A stretch of DNA of 64,000 nt from Cupriavidus numazuensis (GTDB taxonomy: Bacteria > Pseudomonadota > Gammaproteobacteria > Burkholderiales > Burkholderiaceae). The position numbers and the translations under genes are program-made. Shown in pieces: positions 9,355 to 19,278 of this stretch. The notes under the pieces are model-generated. The model was not told the origin of the DNA. It did not search any database and was given only the letters and a program-made list of their open reading frames with translations. The stretch is taken from assembly GCF_905397435.1 (NCBI RefSeq), contig NZ_CAJPVI010000009.1, forward strand, positions 115,611 through 179,610, given 5' to 3'. Numbering within the stretch: position 1 is the first letter of the stretch; each line of letters starts with the position of its first letter.

Positions 9355-10077
9355 TCAGAAGCCGAAGGGACGCGGCGCCGACGCCTGGCCCTGCTGTTCC
9401 TTCGCCTTGGCGCGCCGCTCGTCCAGGTCTTTCTGGCGCTGTTCGGCGTCGCGCTGCTTGGCCTCGTAGGCCTTCACGTTTTCTTCGCGCTGGCGCGCCT
9501 GCTCGGCGCCCTTTTGCTGGGCCTCGCGCATACGGGCGTCGTAGTCCGCCTGCTTCTGCTGGTAAGCCTGCGCGTTGGCCGAGCGCTTCGGCGCATCGGC
9601 CTGCCGCTGCGCGTCGCGCAGTTGCTGATCCTGCTGTTTCTTATCGAAAGACTCGCGGCTGGCCTTCTCGTTCGCGCTGCGCTGCGGCTGGCTGGCCTCG
9701 TATTCGGCCCGGCGCAGGGCCTGTTCGCGGTCGCGGTCGGCGGCGCGCTGGGCACGTTCGGCATCCCCGACTTCCAGTTCGCGCTGGCGCAGCACCTGCA
9801 GTTCCTGCCGCTGGACTTCCTTCGCCTTGTCGATGCAGCTAGTGACGAAGAACTTGTCGTAGCAGGCACGTTCGGCCGTGGCAAAGCGGTAGTTCGTCCA
9901 CGCGCGCGAATCGCCGATGGCCTTGCGTTCGGCGGCAAAATCACGCGGTGCGGTGGCGCCTGCCACTGCCGGCGCGGAAGCCTGCGCGGCGCTATCGGAA
10001 AGCGGCGCCAGCGTACCTGCACCGACCAGCGTCAGCCACAGCGCGGCGGCGGCGAACAGGCGTGCATGCAGGGTCAT
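9355..10077 (-). CDS. Exported, highly charged coiled-coil protein, function unknown
   Basis: The 240-residue product begins with a signal peptide ([20 protein letters not shown], cleavage likely near SAAQA). A conserved segment ending in [18 protein letters not shown] carries two cysteines, and then comes a long Arg/Glu/Gln/Ala-rich helix of about 150 residues with many RQAEA-type heptads. The start at 10077 was chosen because it begins the signal peptide; the frame stays open upstream to 10200 but adds no recognisable sequence. The protein is probably periplasmic with a long coiled coil. I recognise it as a conserved Burkholderiales hypothetical and infer an envelope role only from the signal peptide. 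Confidence 0.75.
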   Translation of the reverse strand: MTLHARLFAAAALWLTLVGAGTLAPLSDSAAQASAPAVAGATAPRDFAAERKAIGDSRAWTNYRFATAERACYDKFFVTSCIDKAKEVQRQELQVLRQRELEVGDAERAQRAADRDREQALRRAEYEASQPQRSANEKASRESFDKKQQDQQLRDAQRQADAPKRSANAQAYQQKQADYDARMREAQQKGAEQARQREENVKAYEAKQRDAEQRQKDLDERRAKAKEQQGQASAPRPFGF

Positions 10078-10365
10078 TCGCCCGGCATGGTGCGGGGCGG
10101 AGCGGAACAGGCATGCGGCAGGAAACATGGCCAGGAGTGCCGTGTCGCGGACGGCCATCGGCATGGCGGGCGCGGCGGCCGGATGGGGCTTGAAGGTCAT
10201 GCCCGAATTCTAGCATCCGCCCTGCCTCGCGCCCTGCCAGCCAGCAAGGCCGGCGTGCCGCGGGATACACGCGCCAAAACAGGCCTACTTCCGTGGGGTG
10301 CGATCGCCGGCTTGTGGCAAAATGCCTCGCTTTCGACTGACCGCTTTCGACAGACCGATTTCCCG

Positions 10366-12720
10366 ATGTCCAATCTGCCCGCATCCGTTTCGCAAAAGAT
10401 TGTGTCGCTCATCGCGGCTGAACTAACCGTTCAACCCCGCCAGGTAGCGGCTGCCGTAGCGCTGCTCGACGAAGGCGCGACCGTTCCGTTCATCGCTCGC
10501 TACCGCAAGGAAGTGACCGACAACCTCGACGACACCCAGCTCCGTACGCTGGAAGAGCGCCTGCTGTACCTGCGCGACATGGAAGACCGTCGCCTGGCGA
10601 TCCTTGCCTCGATCGAAGAGCAAGGCAAGCTGACGCCGGAACTGCGCACGGCCATTGAAGGCGCCGAGACCAAGCAGGCGCTCGAAGACCTCTACCTGCC
10701 CTACAAGCCCAAGCGCCGCACGCGCGCCCAGATCGCACGCGAATGCGGGCTCGAACCGCTGGCCCAGGCACTGCTGGCCGACCCGACGCTCGATCCGCAG
10801 GCCGAGGCCGCCAAGTACGTCAACGGCAATCCGACCGCCGACGGCGGCGTGCCCGACGTCAAGGCCGCGCTGGACGGCGCGCGCGACATCCTGTCCGAGC
10901 AGTTCGGCGAAACCGCGGAACTGCTGGGCAAGCTGCGCGAACACCTGTGGAACAACGGCGTGGTCAGCTCCACCGTGATGGAGGGCAAGGAAACCGCCGA
11001 GGAAGAGAAGTTCCGCGACTACTACCAGTACAGCGAAACCATCCGCACCGTGCCGTCGCACCGCGCGCTGGCGCTGTTCCGTGGCCGCAATGCGGGCGTG
11101 CTGATGGTCAAGCTGGGCCTTGGCGAAGAACAGGATGCGCTGGTGCCGCACCCGTGCGAAGGCATGATCGCGCGCCATATCGGTATCCAGAACCAGGGCC
11201 GCCCCGCCGACAAGTGGCTCGGCGACGTGTGCCGCTGGTGCTGGCGCGTCAAGGTGCAGCCGCACCTGGAGACCGAACTGCTGACCCAGCTGCGCGAAAC
11301 CGCCGAAGGCGAAGCCATCAAGGTGTTCGGCCGCAACCTGCACGAACTGCTGCTCGCCGCACCGGCCGGCCCCAAGGCCGTGATGGGCGTCGACCCCGGC
11401 ATCCGCACAGGCTGCAAGATCGCCGTGGTGGACACCACCGGCAAGCTGCTCGAAACCGCGACCATCTACCCGCATGAGCCGCGCCGCGACTGGAACGGCT
11501 CGCTGGCCACGCTCGCGCGCATGGCCAAGCAGCATGGCGTGGCGCTGGTCTCGATCGGCAACGGCACGGCCAGCCGCGAAACCGACAAGCTGGTGCAGGA
11601 CCTGATGCGCCAGGCACCCGATCTGAAGCTGACCAAGATTGTCGTCAGCGAGGCCGGCGCTTCGGTCTACTCGGCATCGGAACTGGCCGCGAAGGAATTC
11701 CCGGAACTGGACGTGTCGCTGCGCGGCGCCGTATCGATTGCGCGCCGCCTGCAGGATCCGCTGGCCGAACTCGTGAAGATCGATCCGAAATCAATCGGCG
11801 TCGGCCAGTACCAGCATGACGTGAACCAGCGCGAACTGGCCCGCACGCTCGATGCCGTGGTCGAGGACTGCGTGAACGCCGTGGGCGTCGATGTGAACAC
11901 CGCGTCGGCCCCGCTGCTGGCGCGTGTATCAGGCCTGAACACCGTGCTGGCGCGCAATATCGTCGAATACCGCGATGCCAATGGCGCCTTCACCAACCGC
12001 GATGCGCTGAAGAAAGTCCCGCGCCTCGGCGACAAGACCTTCGAACAGGCCGCCGGCTTCCTGCGCGTCAACAACGGCGACAATCCGCTGGATCGCTCTT
12101 CCGTGCACCCGGAAGCCTATCCGGTGGTCAAGCGCATCCTGGACCATATCAAGAAGGGCCTGTCGGACGTCATGGGCAACCGTGAGGCCTTGCGCGGCGT
12201 GTCGCCGGCGCAGTTCACCGACGAATCGTTCGGTCTGCCGACCGTGCGCGACATCCTCACCGAACTCGAAAAGCCGGGCCGCGACCCACGCCCCGAGTTC
12301 AAGACCGCGACCTTCCAGGAAGGCGTGGAAGACGTGAAGGACTTGCAACCGGGCATGATCCTGGAAGGCGTGGTTACCAACGTGGCGGCCTTTGGCGCGT
12401 TCGTGGACATCGGCGTGCACCAGGACGGTCTCGTGCATATTTCCGCGCTGTCGAACAAGTTCGTCAAGGATGCGCACGAGGTGGTCAAGGCTGGCCAGAT
12501 CGTGAAGGTCAAGGTGATGGAGGTGGACGTCAAGCGCAATCGCATCGGGTTGAGCATGCGGCTGGATGACGAGCCCGGACAGACCTCGTCGCGGCCGTCG
12601 TCGGGTGACCGAGGTGGCCAGCGGCCCGGCGGTGGCAAGAGCTTCGGCAATGGCGGCAACCGCCGCGAGGCGGAACCCGCCGGCGCCATGGCAGCGGCGT
12701 TCGCCAAGCTCAAGCGCTAA
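10366..12720 (+). CDS. tex: Transcription accessory protein Tex (S1 RNA-binding domain)
   Basis: Conserved RNA-binding protein that affects transcription and is homologous to eukaryotic Spt6. The 784-residue product has the N-terminal helical domain ([20 protein letters not shown]), the YqgF-like RNase H fold ([20 protein letters not shown]), the helix-hairpin-helix region ([14 protein letters not shown]) and a C-terminal S1 domain ([20 protein letters not shown]). A Gly/Ser/Arg-rich tail follows. The reading frame is open far upstream, but [12 protein letters not shown] at 10366 is the family N-terminus. It is a single gene followed directly by a terminator. Confidence 0.96.
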   Translation: MSNLPASVSQKIVSLIAAELTVQPRQVAAAVALLDEGATVPFIARYRKEVTDNLDDTQLRTLEERLLYLRDMEDRRLAILASIEEQGKLTPELRTAIEGAETKQALEDLYLPYKPKRRTRAQIARECGLEPLAQALLADPTLDPQAEAAKYVNGNPTADGGVPDVKAALDGARDILSEQFGETAELLGKLREHLWNNGVVSSTVMEGKETAEEEKFRDYYQYSETIRTVPSHRALALFRGRNAGVLMVKLGLGEEQDALVPHPCEGMIARHIGIQNQGRPADKWLGDVCRWCWRVKVQPHLETELLTQLRETAEGEAIKVFGRNLHELLLAAPAGPKAVMGVDPGIRTGCKIAVVDTTGKLLETATIYPHEPRRDWNGSLATLARMAKQHGVALVSIGNGTASRETDKLVQDLMRQAPDLKLTKIVVSEAGASVYSASELAAKEFPELDVSLRGAVSIARRLQDPLAELVKIDPKSIGVGQYQHDVNQRELARTLDAVVEDCVNAVGVDVNTASAPLLARVSGLNTVLARNIVEYRDANGAFTNRDALKKVPRLGDKTFEQAAGFLRVNNGDNPLDRSSVHPEAYPVVKRILDHIKKGLSDVMGNREALRGVSPAQFTDESFGLPTVRDILTELEKPGRDPRPEFKTATFQEGVEDVKDLQPGMILEGVVTNVAAFGAFVDIGVHQDGLVHISALSNKFVKDAHEVVKAGQIVKVKVMEVDVKRNRIGLSMRLDDEPGQTSSRPSSGDRGGQRPGGGKSFGNGGNRREAEPAGAMAAAFAKLKR

Positions 12721-12744
12721 GCTGCAACGCTAATCCTGCTGAAA

Positions 12745-12778
12745 AACGCCCCGCGCGGCTGCTGCCGCCCGGGGCGTT
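12745..12778. terminator. Rho-independent terminator between tex and the sensor kinase gene
   Basis: Inverted repeat AACGCCCCG (12745-12753) / CGGGGCGTT (12770-12778), followed by TTT on the plus strand and preceded by AAAA, so it can serve both convergent genes. Confidence 0.75.
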
Positions 12779-12780
12779 CT

Positions 12781-14139
12781 TTACGACTGCCCGCTGCAAC
12801 GGAAGATGCGAACCGTCAGGCCCTTGCGGCCATCGGCGCGGTTCGCAAACGCAATCCCCAGCCCATGCAACCGCGCAACACGCTGCGCAATGGAAATCCC
12901 CAACCCATGCCCCTGCTCGCGCTGCCCGCCACCGCGAAAAAAGCGATCCCCGAGCCGTGCCAGCACCTCAGGCGCCACACCAGGCCCTTCATCACACACC
13001 ACAATGCCGTCAGCGCGAAAATCCATGGTGACCATCGCCCCCGCAGGGCTGTAGCGAATCGCATTGTCCAGCAAGTTGCGAAGCATCAGCCCAAGCAGGT
13101 TCGAATCGCCGGCCAACGGCAGCGGCACGACGTCCTCTGACGGCCAGATCAATTCCACGTCGACCTTCCTGCGCTGCGCCAAAGCGAGGCAATCCGACAG
13201 CGCCTGCTGCGCAATCGGCTGCCAGTTCACGTCTTCCAGCAAGGCCAGCTCCGACGCATCTTCGAGCCGGCTCATGGTCAGCAATTGCGACACCAGCCGG
13301 CTCATGCGGTCGATGCCGGATTCCACATTGGCGCGCGCGCGGGCGCTTTCGCTTTCGTCCGTTGAGCGCTGCGCGATTTCCCACTGAGCCTTGAGCGCGG
13401 CCAGCGGCGTGCGCATTTCGTGTGCGGCATCGGCCGTGAGGCGCCGCTCATGCTCGAGCGAATCGGAGACGCGCACCAGCAGCCGGTTCATGGCGTTGAC
13501 CAGCGGCACCAGTTCGCCGGGTACGCCTGCCAGGCCCAATGGCCGCGGGTCGTGCGGAGAGCGGCTCTCGATTTCCGTGGAGAGCTCCCGCACCGGCGCC
13601 ATGGCGCGTCGCATGAACAGGATCAGCACGCCGATCAGCACGGGCAGCCCGGCCGCCCAAGGCACCACCTGGGCCGCGATGTAGGACAGGATCAGCTCGT
13701 TGCGCTCGCCCAGCTTCTGGCCGATGCAAACGCGCCAGCCGGTGACATCATCATCCAGGTAATACAGCCGCCAGCGATGGCCGTCGATGCGCTGGTCGGT
13801 AAAGCCCTTCACGCCTTGCGCGCGCGGCAGGCGATCCCCATCCGGATCGATGTGCATGGGCGTGCCATCGGGCAGCCAGGCCCCAATGGCGAGGTCGCCG
13901 AGGCCTGCATCGCCCTGGTCTCCTTCCGGCGCCGCCGGCAACCGTGCCCGCGACGGCGCGGCCGTGATGTCGACCAGCGGCACCAGCGAATGCATCTGCA
14001 TGGCCATGCGGACCATGTCGGTGTCGTAAAGCTCGTTGATTTCGTGGCGCGCACGCACGTAGGTCATGCCGATGGTCAGCAACCACACCACCGGGGCCGC
14101 AATCAGCACGGCCAGGATCAGGCGCCGCTGCAGCGTCAT
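12781..14139 (-). CDS. Membrane sensor histidine kinase, QseC/PmrB type
   Basis: Two-component sensor of 452 residues. TM1 spans about residues 7-27, a periplasmic sensor region about 28-155, TM2 about 157-176, and a HAMP-like linker with ESRSPHDPRPLGLAGVPGEL follows, a sequence typical of QseC-like kinases. The phosphoacceptor is His240 in DAAHEMRTPLAAL, followed by the N box (NLLDNAIRYS), G1 (DEGPGVAPE) and G2 (GHGLGISIA). It overlaps the response regulator gene by 4 bases (ATGA), so the two are translationally coupled. The neighbouring lipid-A/envelope genes suggest a PmrB-like role, but the signal is unknown. Confidence 0.92.
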   Translation of the reverse strand: MTLQRRLILAVLIAAPVVWLLTIGMTYVRARHEINELYDTDMVRMAMQMHSLVPLVDITAAPSRARLPAAPEGDQGDAGLGDLAIGAWLPDGTPMHIDPDGDRLPRAQGVKGFTDQRIDGHRWRLYYLDDDVTGWRVCIGQKLGERNELILSYIAAQVVPWAAGLPVLIGVLILFMRRAMAPVRELSTEIESRSPHDPRPLGLAGVPGELVPLVNAMNRLLVRVSDSLEHERRLTADAAHEMRTPLAALKAQWEIAQRSTDESESARARANVESGIDRMSRLVSQLLTMSRLEDASELALLEDVNWQPIAQQALSDCLALAQRRKVDVELIWPSEDVVPLPLAGDSNLLGLMLRNLLDNAIRYSPAGAMVTMDFRADGIVVCDEGPGVAPEVLARLGDRFFRGGGQREQGHGLGISIAQRVARLHGLGIAFANRADGRKGLTVRIFRCSGQS

Positions 14140-14807
14140 GCACAGTCCTCGGCAGCACCGAGCGTGTAGCCCGCGCCACGGAACGTGCGGACGATCTTCG
14201 GATGGATCTTGCGGCGCAGGTGGTGAATATGCACCTCCAGCGTGTTGCTTTCGAGGCCGCCCTGCCAGTCATAGAGCTTGTCGCGCAGGAAATCGCGCGT
14301 CAGCAGACGGTTCGGGTGGGCCAGCAGCAATTCGAGCAGCATTGCCTCGCGGCTGGTCAGTTCCACGGGCTTGCCGTGCCAGAGCGCCTGCTTGGCGGCC
14401 GGGTGGAATTCGAGTGCGCCGTGCCGCCAGACCGGCGCGGAGTTTCCGGCGGCGCGGCGCGTCATGGCGCGCAGCCGCGCGGCCAGTTCATCGAGCGAAA
14501 TCGGCTTGACCAGATAATCGTCGGCACCGGAATCCAGGCCGCTGATGCGGCTCTCGATGGCATCGCGCGCCGTGAGGACCAACACAGGAATCTGGCAGCC
14601 GCGCTCGCGCCAGCGCCTGAGCCATGTCATGCCGTCTTCACCCGGCAACCCGAGATCGAGCACGGCAGCATCGTAGTGCACCACGCCAAGTGCATGATCC
14701 CCCTCTGCACCCGAGGTGAACCAGTCGACGACGTATCCCATGAGTTGCAGGCCATGCAACAGGCCATCACCCAGCATGGGGTCGTCTTCAATAATAAGTA
14801 TTCTCAT
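14136..14807 (-). CDS. OmpR-family response regulator, PmrA/QseB type
   Basis: The 223-residue regulator has a receiver domain with acidic pocket Asp8/Asp9, phosphoacceptor Asp51 (VLDLGLPG), the switch Thr/Ala region (VLTARDA) and the Lys of LVKPI. A C-terminal winged helix contains SREAMLLELLLAHPNRLLTRDFL and the recognition segment SNTLEVHIHHLRRKI. It is encoded first in a two-gene operon with the kinase and is divergent from the glycosyltransferase gene. The shared intergenic region contains TTAA-type half-sites like a PmrA box. Control of its own operon and of the divergent genes is an inference. Confidence 0.93.
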   Translation of the reverse strand: MRILIIEDDPMLGDGLLHGLQLMGYVVDWFTSGAEGDHALGVVHYDAAVLDLGLPGEDGMTWLRRWRERGCQIPVLVLTARDAIESRISGLDSGADDYLVKPISLDELAARLRAMTRRAAGNSAPVWRHGALEFHPAAKQALWHGKPVELTSREAMLLELLLAHPNRLLTRDFLRDKLYDWQGGLESNTLEVHIHHLRRKIHPKIVRTFRGAGYTLGAAEDCA

Positions 14808-14888
14808 TTCCAGGCCTGCTTTTAACTTTTAAAGATATAGGCCATTCCGCGGCAATAGGGCCTGGCAAGTCGCGTAGTCGCCATTCTG

Positions 14889-14916
14889 CCTAATATTCCT
14901 TAATCTGCCATTAAGG
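14889..14916. promoter_or_regulatory. Candidate PmrA/QseB-type operator (TTAAT half-sites)
   Basis: The region reads CCTAAT (889-894), CTTAAT (14899-14904) and ATTAAG (14910-14915). It gives a near-direct repeat CCTAAT-N4-CTTAAT and an inverted pair CTTAAT-N5-ATTAAG. Known PmrA boxes are CTTAAT-like hexamers in tandem with 5 bases between. It sits between the divergent two-component operon and the ArnT-like gene. The assignment is by similarity only. Confidence 0.4.
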
Positions 14917-15042
14917 TTCGTCACTTATCCTTCGCTGTTGCCCTGAACGAGCGGCTTGTCTGCCTTTCATGCGACAACCGTTTGCCACATGGCACCGCCC
15001 GGTTCCCGGCCCGAGATCCGCCCACGCCAGCCTTCCTCTTTC

Positions 15043-16806
15043 ATGTTTCAAGGTTCCGACCGCCTGACGGGCAAGCCCGAAGTGCTTGCCACGCAAGCCG
15101 CACAGCCATGGCACAGGCGCCGCTTCGGCGGCGTTCCGCTGATCGTGCTGGCCGGCGTCTGCGTGCTGATTGCGCTACTGTGGTTCGGCACGCTGGGTAT
15201 GCGCCACCTGATCGGGCCGGACGAAGGACGGTATGCCGAAATCGCGCGCGAGATGTTCCTGAGTGGCGATTGGGTGACCATTCGCTACAACGACCTGAAG
15301 TACTTCGAAAAGCCGCCGTTTCATATGTGGGTAACGGCGCTATCCTATGCGCTGTTCGGCATTGGCGAGTGGCAGGCGCGCCTGTGCGTCGCGCTGACCG
15401 GTGCCGTCGGCCTGCTGGCGTCGATGCTGGCGGCCCATCGCTGGTTTGGCGCCCGTGCCGCGTTGCTCACTGGACTGGTGCTCGTCGCCGCGCCGATGTG
15501 GAGCGTGGCGGCGCACTTCAACACGCTGGACATGACCCTTTCCGGCGCCATGGCCTGCGTGCTTGCGTTCATGCTGCTGGCACAGCATCCGCAGGCCAGT
15601 CCGGCGGTGCGCCGCAACTGGATGCTGGCTTGCTGGCTGGCCATGGGCGTGGCAATCCTGACCAAGGGGCTGGTAGGCATCGCCCTGCCCGGCCTGGTGC
15701 TGGTGATCTACACGCTCGTCAGCCGTGACTTTGCGCTGTGGCGCCGCCTGCATCTCGTGAGCGGCATCGCGCTGATGCTGCTGGTTGCCGTACCGTGGTT
15801 CTGGCTGGTCTCCGAACGCAATCCGGAATTCCTGCGCTTCTTCTTCATTCATGAGCATTGGGAGCGCTACACGTCGACGGTGCATTCGCGTAAGGGTCCC
15901 CTGCTCTATTTCGTACCGCTCCTGATCGCCGGCTTCCTGCCCTGGCTGGGCCTGTTTCCGCGCATGTGGCAGGCGGTGCGAGAGCGCGCCGGCGTGGAAC
16001 GCGGCAACGCGGCACGGCCCTTCCAGCCAGCTCTGCTGGCGGCCGTCTGGGCCATCGTCATCTTCGTCTTCTTCAGCCTGTCGCGCTCCAAGCTGCCCGG
16101 CTATATCCTGCCGATCTTCCCGGCACTGGGCATCATCGCCGGCGCAGCGCTGGACACCATCTCCGAGCGCTCGTGGCGGCGGCAGTTGCTGGCCGGATTG
16201 GTGATCGGCGCCATCGGCCTGCTGGCCAGCCCCATCGTGGCGACGCTCAACTCCAACAACACGCCCAACGCGCTGTATCGGGCCTATGCCATCTGGGCCG
16301 CCGTGGCGTTTGCGATGATCATCGCCAGCACGCTGGTTGCGCGCTGGCTGCTGCAGCGGCGTGGCTTGCTCGCCAGCATCACGGTCTACGCACTCGGCAT
16401 GTGCGCGGCGTTCACGGCCGCACTGCTGGGCCATGAAGTCATCGGCCGCTCCGCATCGGGCATCGACATGATCGAACCGCTTGCACGCGTGCTGCGCCCC
16501 GACATGAAGCTCTATGGCGTGCGCGTGCTCGACCATACGCTGCCGTTCTACCTGCGCCACCCGCTGGTCATGGTCGAACGTCCCGATGAGCTCGAGTTCG
16601 GTGTTACCCAGGAACCGCAGAAATGGCTGCCGTCTACCACGGCATTCCTGGCCGCGTGGCAGGACGGCAAACCTGCCATGGCGATCATGTCGCCGCAGAC
16701 GTTCGATGAGCTCAGCCAGCACGCACCCATGTACGTGGTGGCGCGCGACTGGCGCCGTGTGGCCGTTACCAACTTCGCCGTGAATTCTCCGGCACCGCAG
16801 CGCTGA
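15043..16806 (+). CDS. ArnT-like polytopic glycosyltransferase (GT83 family)
   Basis: Inner-membrane transferase of the ArnT/PMT clan, which moves a sugar from an undecaprenyl-phosphate carrier to an envelope acceptor. The 587-residue form has about 12 hydrophobic helices. The first periplasmic loop carries the hallmark acidic motif IGPDEGRYAEIAREM, followed by FEKPPFHMWV as in ArnT, and a soluble C-terminal domain ends the protein. Start sites are uncertain: MFQGSDRL at 15043 is used, an ATG at 14989 is possible and neither has a clear ribosome site. It is followed 34 bases later by an ArnA-decarboxylase-like gene and is divergent from a PmrAB-like system. L-Ara4N transfer to lipid A is possible, but the rest of the arn pathway is not here. 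Confidence 0.85.
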   Translation: MFQGSDRLTGKPEVLATQAAQPWHRRRFGGVPLIVLAGVCVLIALLWFGTLGMRHLIGPDEGRYAEIAREMFLSGDWVTIRYNDLKYFEKPPFHMWVTALSYALFGIGEWQARLCVALTGAVGLLASMLAAHRWFGARAALLTGLVLVAAPMWSVAAHFNTLDMTLSGAMACVLAFMLLAQHPQASPAVRRNWMLACWLAMGVAILTKGLVGIALPGLVLVIYTLVSRDFALWRRLHLVSGIALMLLVAVPWFWLVSERNPEFLRFFFIHEHWERYTSTVHSRKGPLLYFVPLLIAGFLPWLGLFPRMWQAVRERAGVERGNAARPFQPALLAAVWAIVIFVFFSLSRSKLPGYILPIFPALGIIAGAALDTISERSWRRQLLAGLVIGAIGLLASPIVATLNSNNTPNALYRAYAIWAAVAFAMIIASTLVARWLLQRRGLLASITVYALGMCAAFTAALLGHEVIGRSASGIDMIEPLARVLRPDMKLYGVRVLDHTLPFYLRHPLVMVERPDELEFGVTQEPQKWLPSTTAFLAAWQDGKPAMAIMSPQTFDELSQHAPMYVVARDWRRVAVTNFAVNSPAPQR

Positions 16807-16840
16807 AGCCCTGGCGCCCGGCATCCTTTACGCTTAACCC

Positions 16841-17908
16841 ATGCAACAACCCAATTCCATGCAAGGCAAGAAAGTCCTCATCCTCGGCGTCAACGGCTTC
16901 ATCGGCCACCACCTGACGCGCCGCATCCTGGAAACGACGTCGTGGGAGGTCTACGGCATGGACATGTCGTCCGACCGCCTCGGTGACCTCGTCGACCATC
17001 CGCGCATGCACTTCTTTGAAGGTGACATCACCATCAACAAGGAGTGGATCGAGTACAACATCCGCAAGTGCGACGTGGTGCTGCCGCTGGTGGCCATCGC
17101 CACGCCAGCCACCTACGTGCGCCAGCCGCTGCGCGTGTTCGAACTCGACTTCGAAGCGAACCTGCCGATCGTGCGCGCCGCCGTGAAGTACGGCAAGCAC
17201 CTGGTGTTTCCGTCGACCTCCGAGGTCTACGGCATGTGCGCCGACGAGGAATTCGATCCCGAGTCGTCGCCGCTGATCTACGGCCCGATCAACAAGCCGC
17301 GCTGGATCTACGCCTGCTCCAAGCAACTCATGGACCGTGTCATCCACGCCTACGGCATGGAGCAGGGCCTGAACTACACGCTGTTCCGTCCGTTCAACTG
17401 GATCGGTGCGGGGCTGGACTCGATCTTCGAATCGAAGGAAGGTTCGTCGCGTGTGGTCACGCAGTTCCTCGGCCATATCGTGCGCGGCGAGCCGATCAAG
17501 CTGGTCGACGGCGGCGAGCAGAAGCGCGCGTTTGCCGATATCTCGGACGGTATCTCGGCGCTGATGCGCATCATCGAGAATCCCAACGGTATCGCCACGG
17601 GCAAGATCTTCAACATCGGCAACCCGTCCAACATCCACTCGGTGCGCGAACTCGCCGAGATGATGCTGAAGATGGCTGCCGACTACCCTGAGTACGCCGA
17701 GGAAGCGCGCAAGACCCAGATCGTCGAAACGTCGTCGGGCGACTTCTACGGCAAGGGCTACCAGGACGTGCAGCATCGCGTGCCGAAGATCGACAACACC
17801 ATGCAGGAACTCGGCTGGAAGCCCGAGGTGACGATGGAACAGGCGCTGCGCCGGATCTTCGAGGCGTACCGCGACCATGTGGTCGACGCACGCACGCTGG
17901 TCAACTAA
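16841..17908 (+). CDS. NAD-dependent UDP-glucuronate decarboxylase (ArnA C-terminal-like; UDP-4-keto-pentose/UDP-xylose synthase type)
   Basis: Extended short-chain dehydrogenase of 355 residues that should oxidise and decarboxylate UDP-glucuronate. It has the Rossmann motif GVNGFIGHH, the ArnA-like active-site region FPSTSEVYGMC and the catalytic YxxxK in YACSKQ. It matches the decarboxylase half of ArnA and lacks the formyltransferase half. Stand-alone homologues in Ralstonia solanacearum were shown to be bifunctional UDP-4-keto-pentose/UDP-xylose synthases, and this is the best guess here. Transcription is probably from the ArnT-like gene upstream (34-base gap). An alternative start MQGKKV lies six codons in. 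Confidence 0.88.
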   Translation: MQQPNSMQGKKVLILGVNGFIGHHLTRRILETTSWEVYGMDMSSDRLGDLVDHPRMHFFEGDITINKEWIEYNIRKCDVVLPLVAIATPATYVRQPLRVFELDFEANLPIVRAAVKYGKHLVFPSTSEVYGMCADEEFDPESSPLIYGPINKPRWIYACSKQLMDRVIHAYGMEQGLNYTLFRPFNWIGAGLDSIFESKEGSSRVVTQFLGHIVRGEPIKLVDGGEQKRAFADISDGISALMRIIENPNGIATGKIFNIGNPSNIHSVRELAEMMLKMAADYPEYAEEARKTQIVETSSGDFYGKGYQDVQHRVPKIDNTMQELGWKPEVTMEQALRRIFEAYRDHVVDARTLVN

Positions 17909-17930
17909 GCGACCACGCCGCAAGCGGGAC

Positions 17931-19013
17931 TTACACTCCCGCACTATCGAAACCGGCCTTGCGCGCCAGCACGATGGCCTGCGGCCGGTTCTCGACTTCC
18001 AGCTTCGAGAAGATACTGGTGATATGGTTGCGCACCGTCTTCTCGCTCAGGTCCAGGTGCGCGGCAATCTGCGCATTGTCGCGACCCTGCGCGATCAACT
18101 CGACGATGTCCCGCTCGCGGCGCGTCAGGGCCAGGAACGCCGGATCGGCCGCCACGACAGGCGCCGGCAGGAAGTTGCGGATCTCGTCGCGCCAGCGTTG
18201 CCACGCCGGCTCTGTTTCGAGCAGCAGGTGATTGCCGCTTTCCAGCGGCACGAACCGTGCGCCCGGGATTTCGCTGGCGATCAGGCGGCCTTCATCGAAC
18301 GGCACGCGCGCATCGCGCACCGCATGCATGACGAGCGTGGGACAGCTGACTTGCGGCAGCAGCGCGACCACGTCGATCTCATTGAATACGCGCATGAAGC
18401 GTGCGGCATTCACCGGTGATGTCGATACACGCTCCAGTTCGTTGAACCAGCGATGCTGCTCGGCCGTGCCGCCGGGAATGAACTGCGTCGTGAAGAACTG
18501 GCGGAATGCCGGGTTCTCCTGCCCCCAGCCGAGTTCCGCCAGCTTGTTCATCAGCTCGGCTTCCTCTCGCAGGTGCGGGTTCAGATGCAGGTCGCGCTTG
18601 AGGCGCCCGCGCGCATAACCACCGTGCAGGATCAGATGGCTGACCCGCTGCGGGTGCGCCACGGCATACGCGACGGCGATCGATGCGCCCTGCGAGATAC
18701 CGAGCAACGGAAAATGGTCCACGCCCGTGGCATCGACAATGGTTTCGAGATCGCGCAGCCACGCGTCGAAAGACAGCTCCTCCACCTCGCGGTCGGAGAG
18801 TCCGCAGCCACGCTCGTCGTACCGGATCAGCGTATGGTCGCTGGACAGTGCGGCGAGCATGTGACTCCACACGGGGCTGCCGACATCGAACTCCAGGTGG
18901 CTCATCCAGTTCGCCGCCTTGACCAGCGGCGGGCCTGTGCCGGTGAGGGCATACGCCAGCCGCACGCCATCGCGGCTGGTGCACAGGCGGATCTGCTGCT
19001 TGAACATCGGCAT
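17931..19013 (-). CDS. Alpha/beta hydrolase fused to a LuxR-type DNA-binding domain
   Basis: A 360-residue fusion. Residues about 1-280 form an alpha/beta hydrolase fold with the nucleophile elbow GISQGAS (Ser107), an acid candidate in VRDARVPFDE and a His in SGNHLLLE. Residues about 290-355 form a LuxR/GerE helix-turn-helix (LTRRERDIVELIAQG, NAQIAAHLDLSEKTVRNHI). Such proteins may be regulators that bind or hydrolyse a small ester or lactone ligand, but no ligand is known to me for this one. It stands alone, converging on the decarboxylase gene. A start at 19007 (MFKQQIRLC) is equally possible. Confidence 0.88.
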   Translation of the reverse strand: MPMFKQQIRLCTSRDGVRLAYALTGTGPPLVKAANWMSHLEFDVGSPVWSHMLAALSSDHTLIRYDERGCGLSDREVEELSFDAWLRDLETIVDATGVDHFPLLGISQGASIAVAYAVAHPQRVSHLILHGGYARGRLKRDLHLNPHLREEAELMNKLAELGWGQENPAFRQFFTTQFIPGGTAEQHRWFNELERVSTSPVNAARFMRVFNEIDVVALLPQVSCPTLVMHAVRDARVPFDEGRLIASEIPGARFVPLESGNHLLLETEPAWQRWRDEIRNFLPAPVVAADPAFLALTRRERDIVELIAQGRDNAQIAAHLDLSEKTVRNHITSIFSKLEVENRPQAIVLARKAGFDSAGV

Positions 19014-19278
19014 TTCGGCTCACGCGGTGCACGGTGGCCGACACGGGCAGCAAACGGCCCGCGCGATTGGCGCGCCACGTAACTTACCTAGATTAGCAAA
19101 GGAATGCGCGCGCCGAGACGGCAAAGCGCTGCCAGGCCCGGCGAATACCGGGCCTGTCTCGCCGGGGGCGTCAGGCCTGCGCCAGCGCGGTGCACGTGGC
19201 GGTCATGGCGCACATGCTGCGCGGTGCAGCCTTAGCTGGCGAGATGAGAAGGATGCCCCAGGGGGGCCGTGCCTGGGA

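Noticed and set aside
14956..15042. Upstream extension of the ArnT-like gene from a TTG or the ATG at 14989
   Set aside because: No ribosome site and the added residues do not look like an ArnT N-terminus; kept only as an alternative start.
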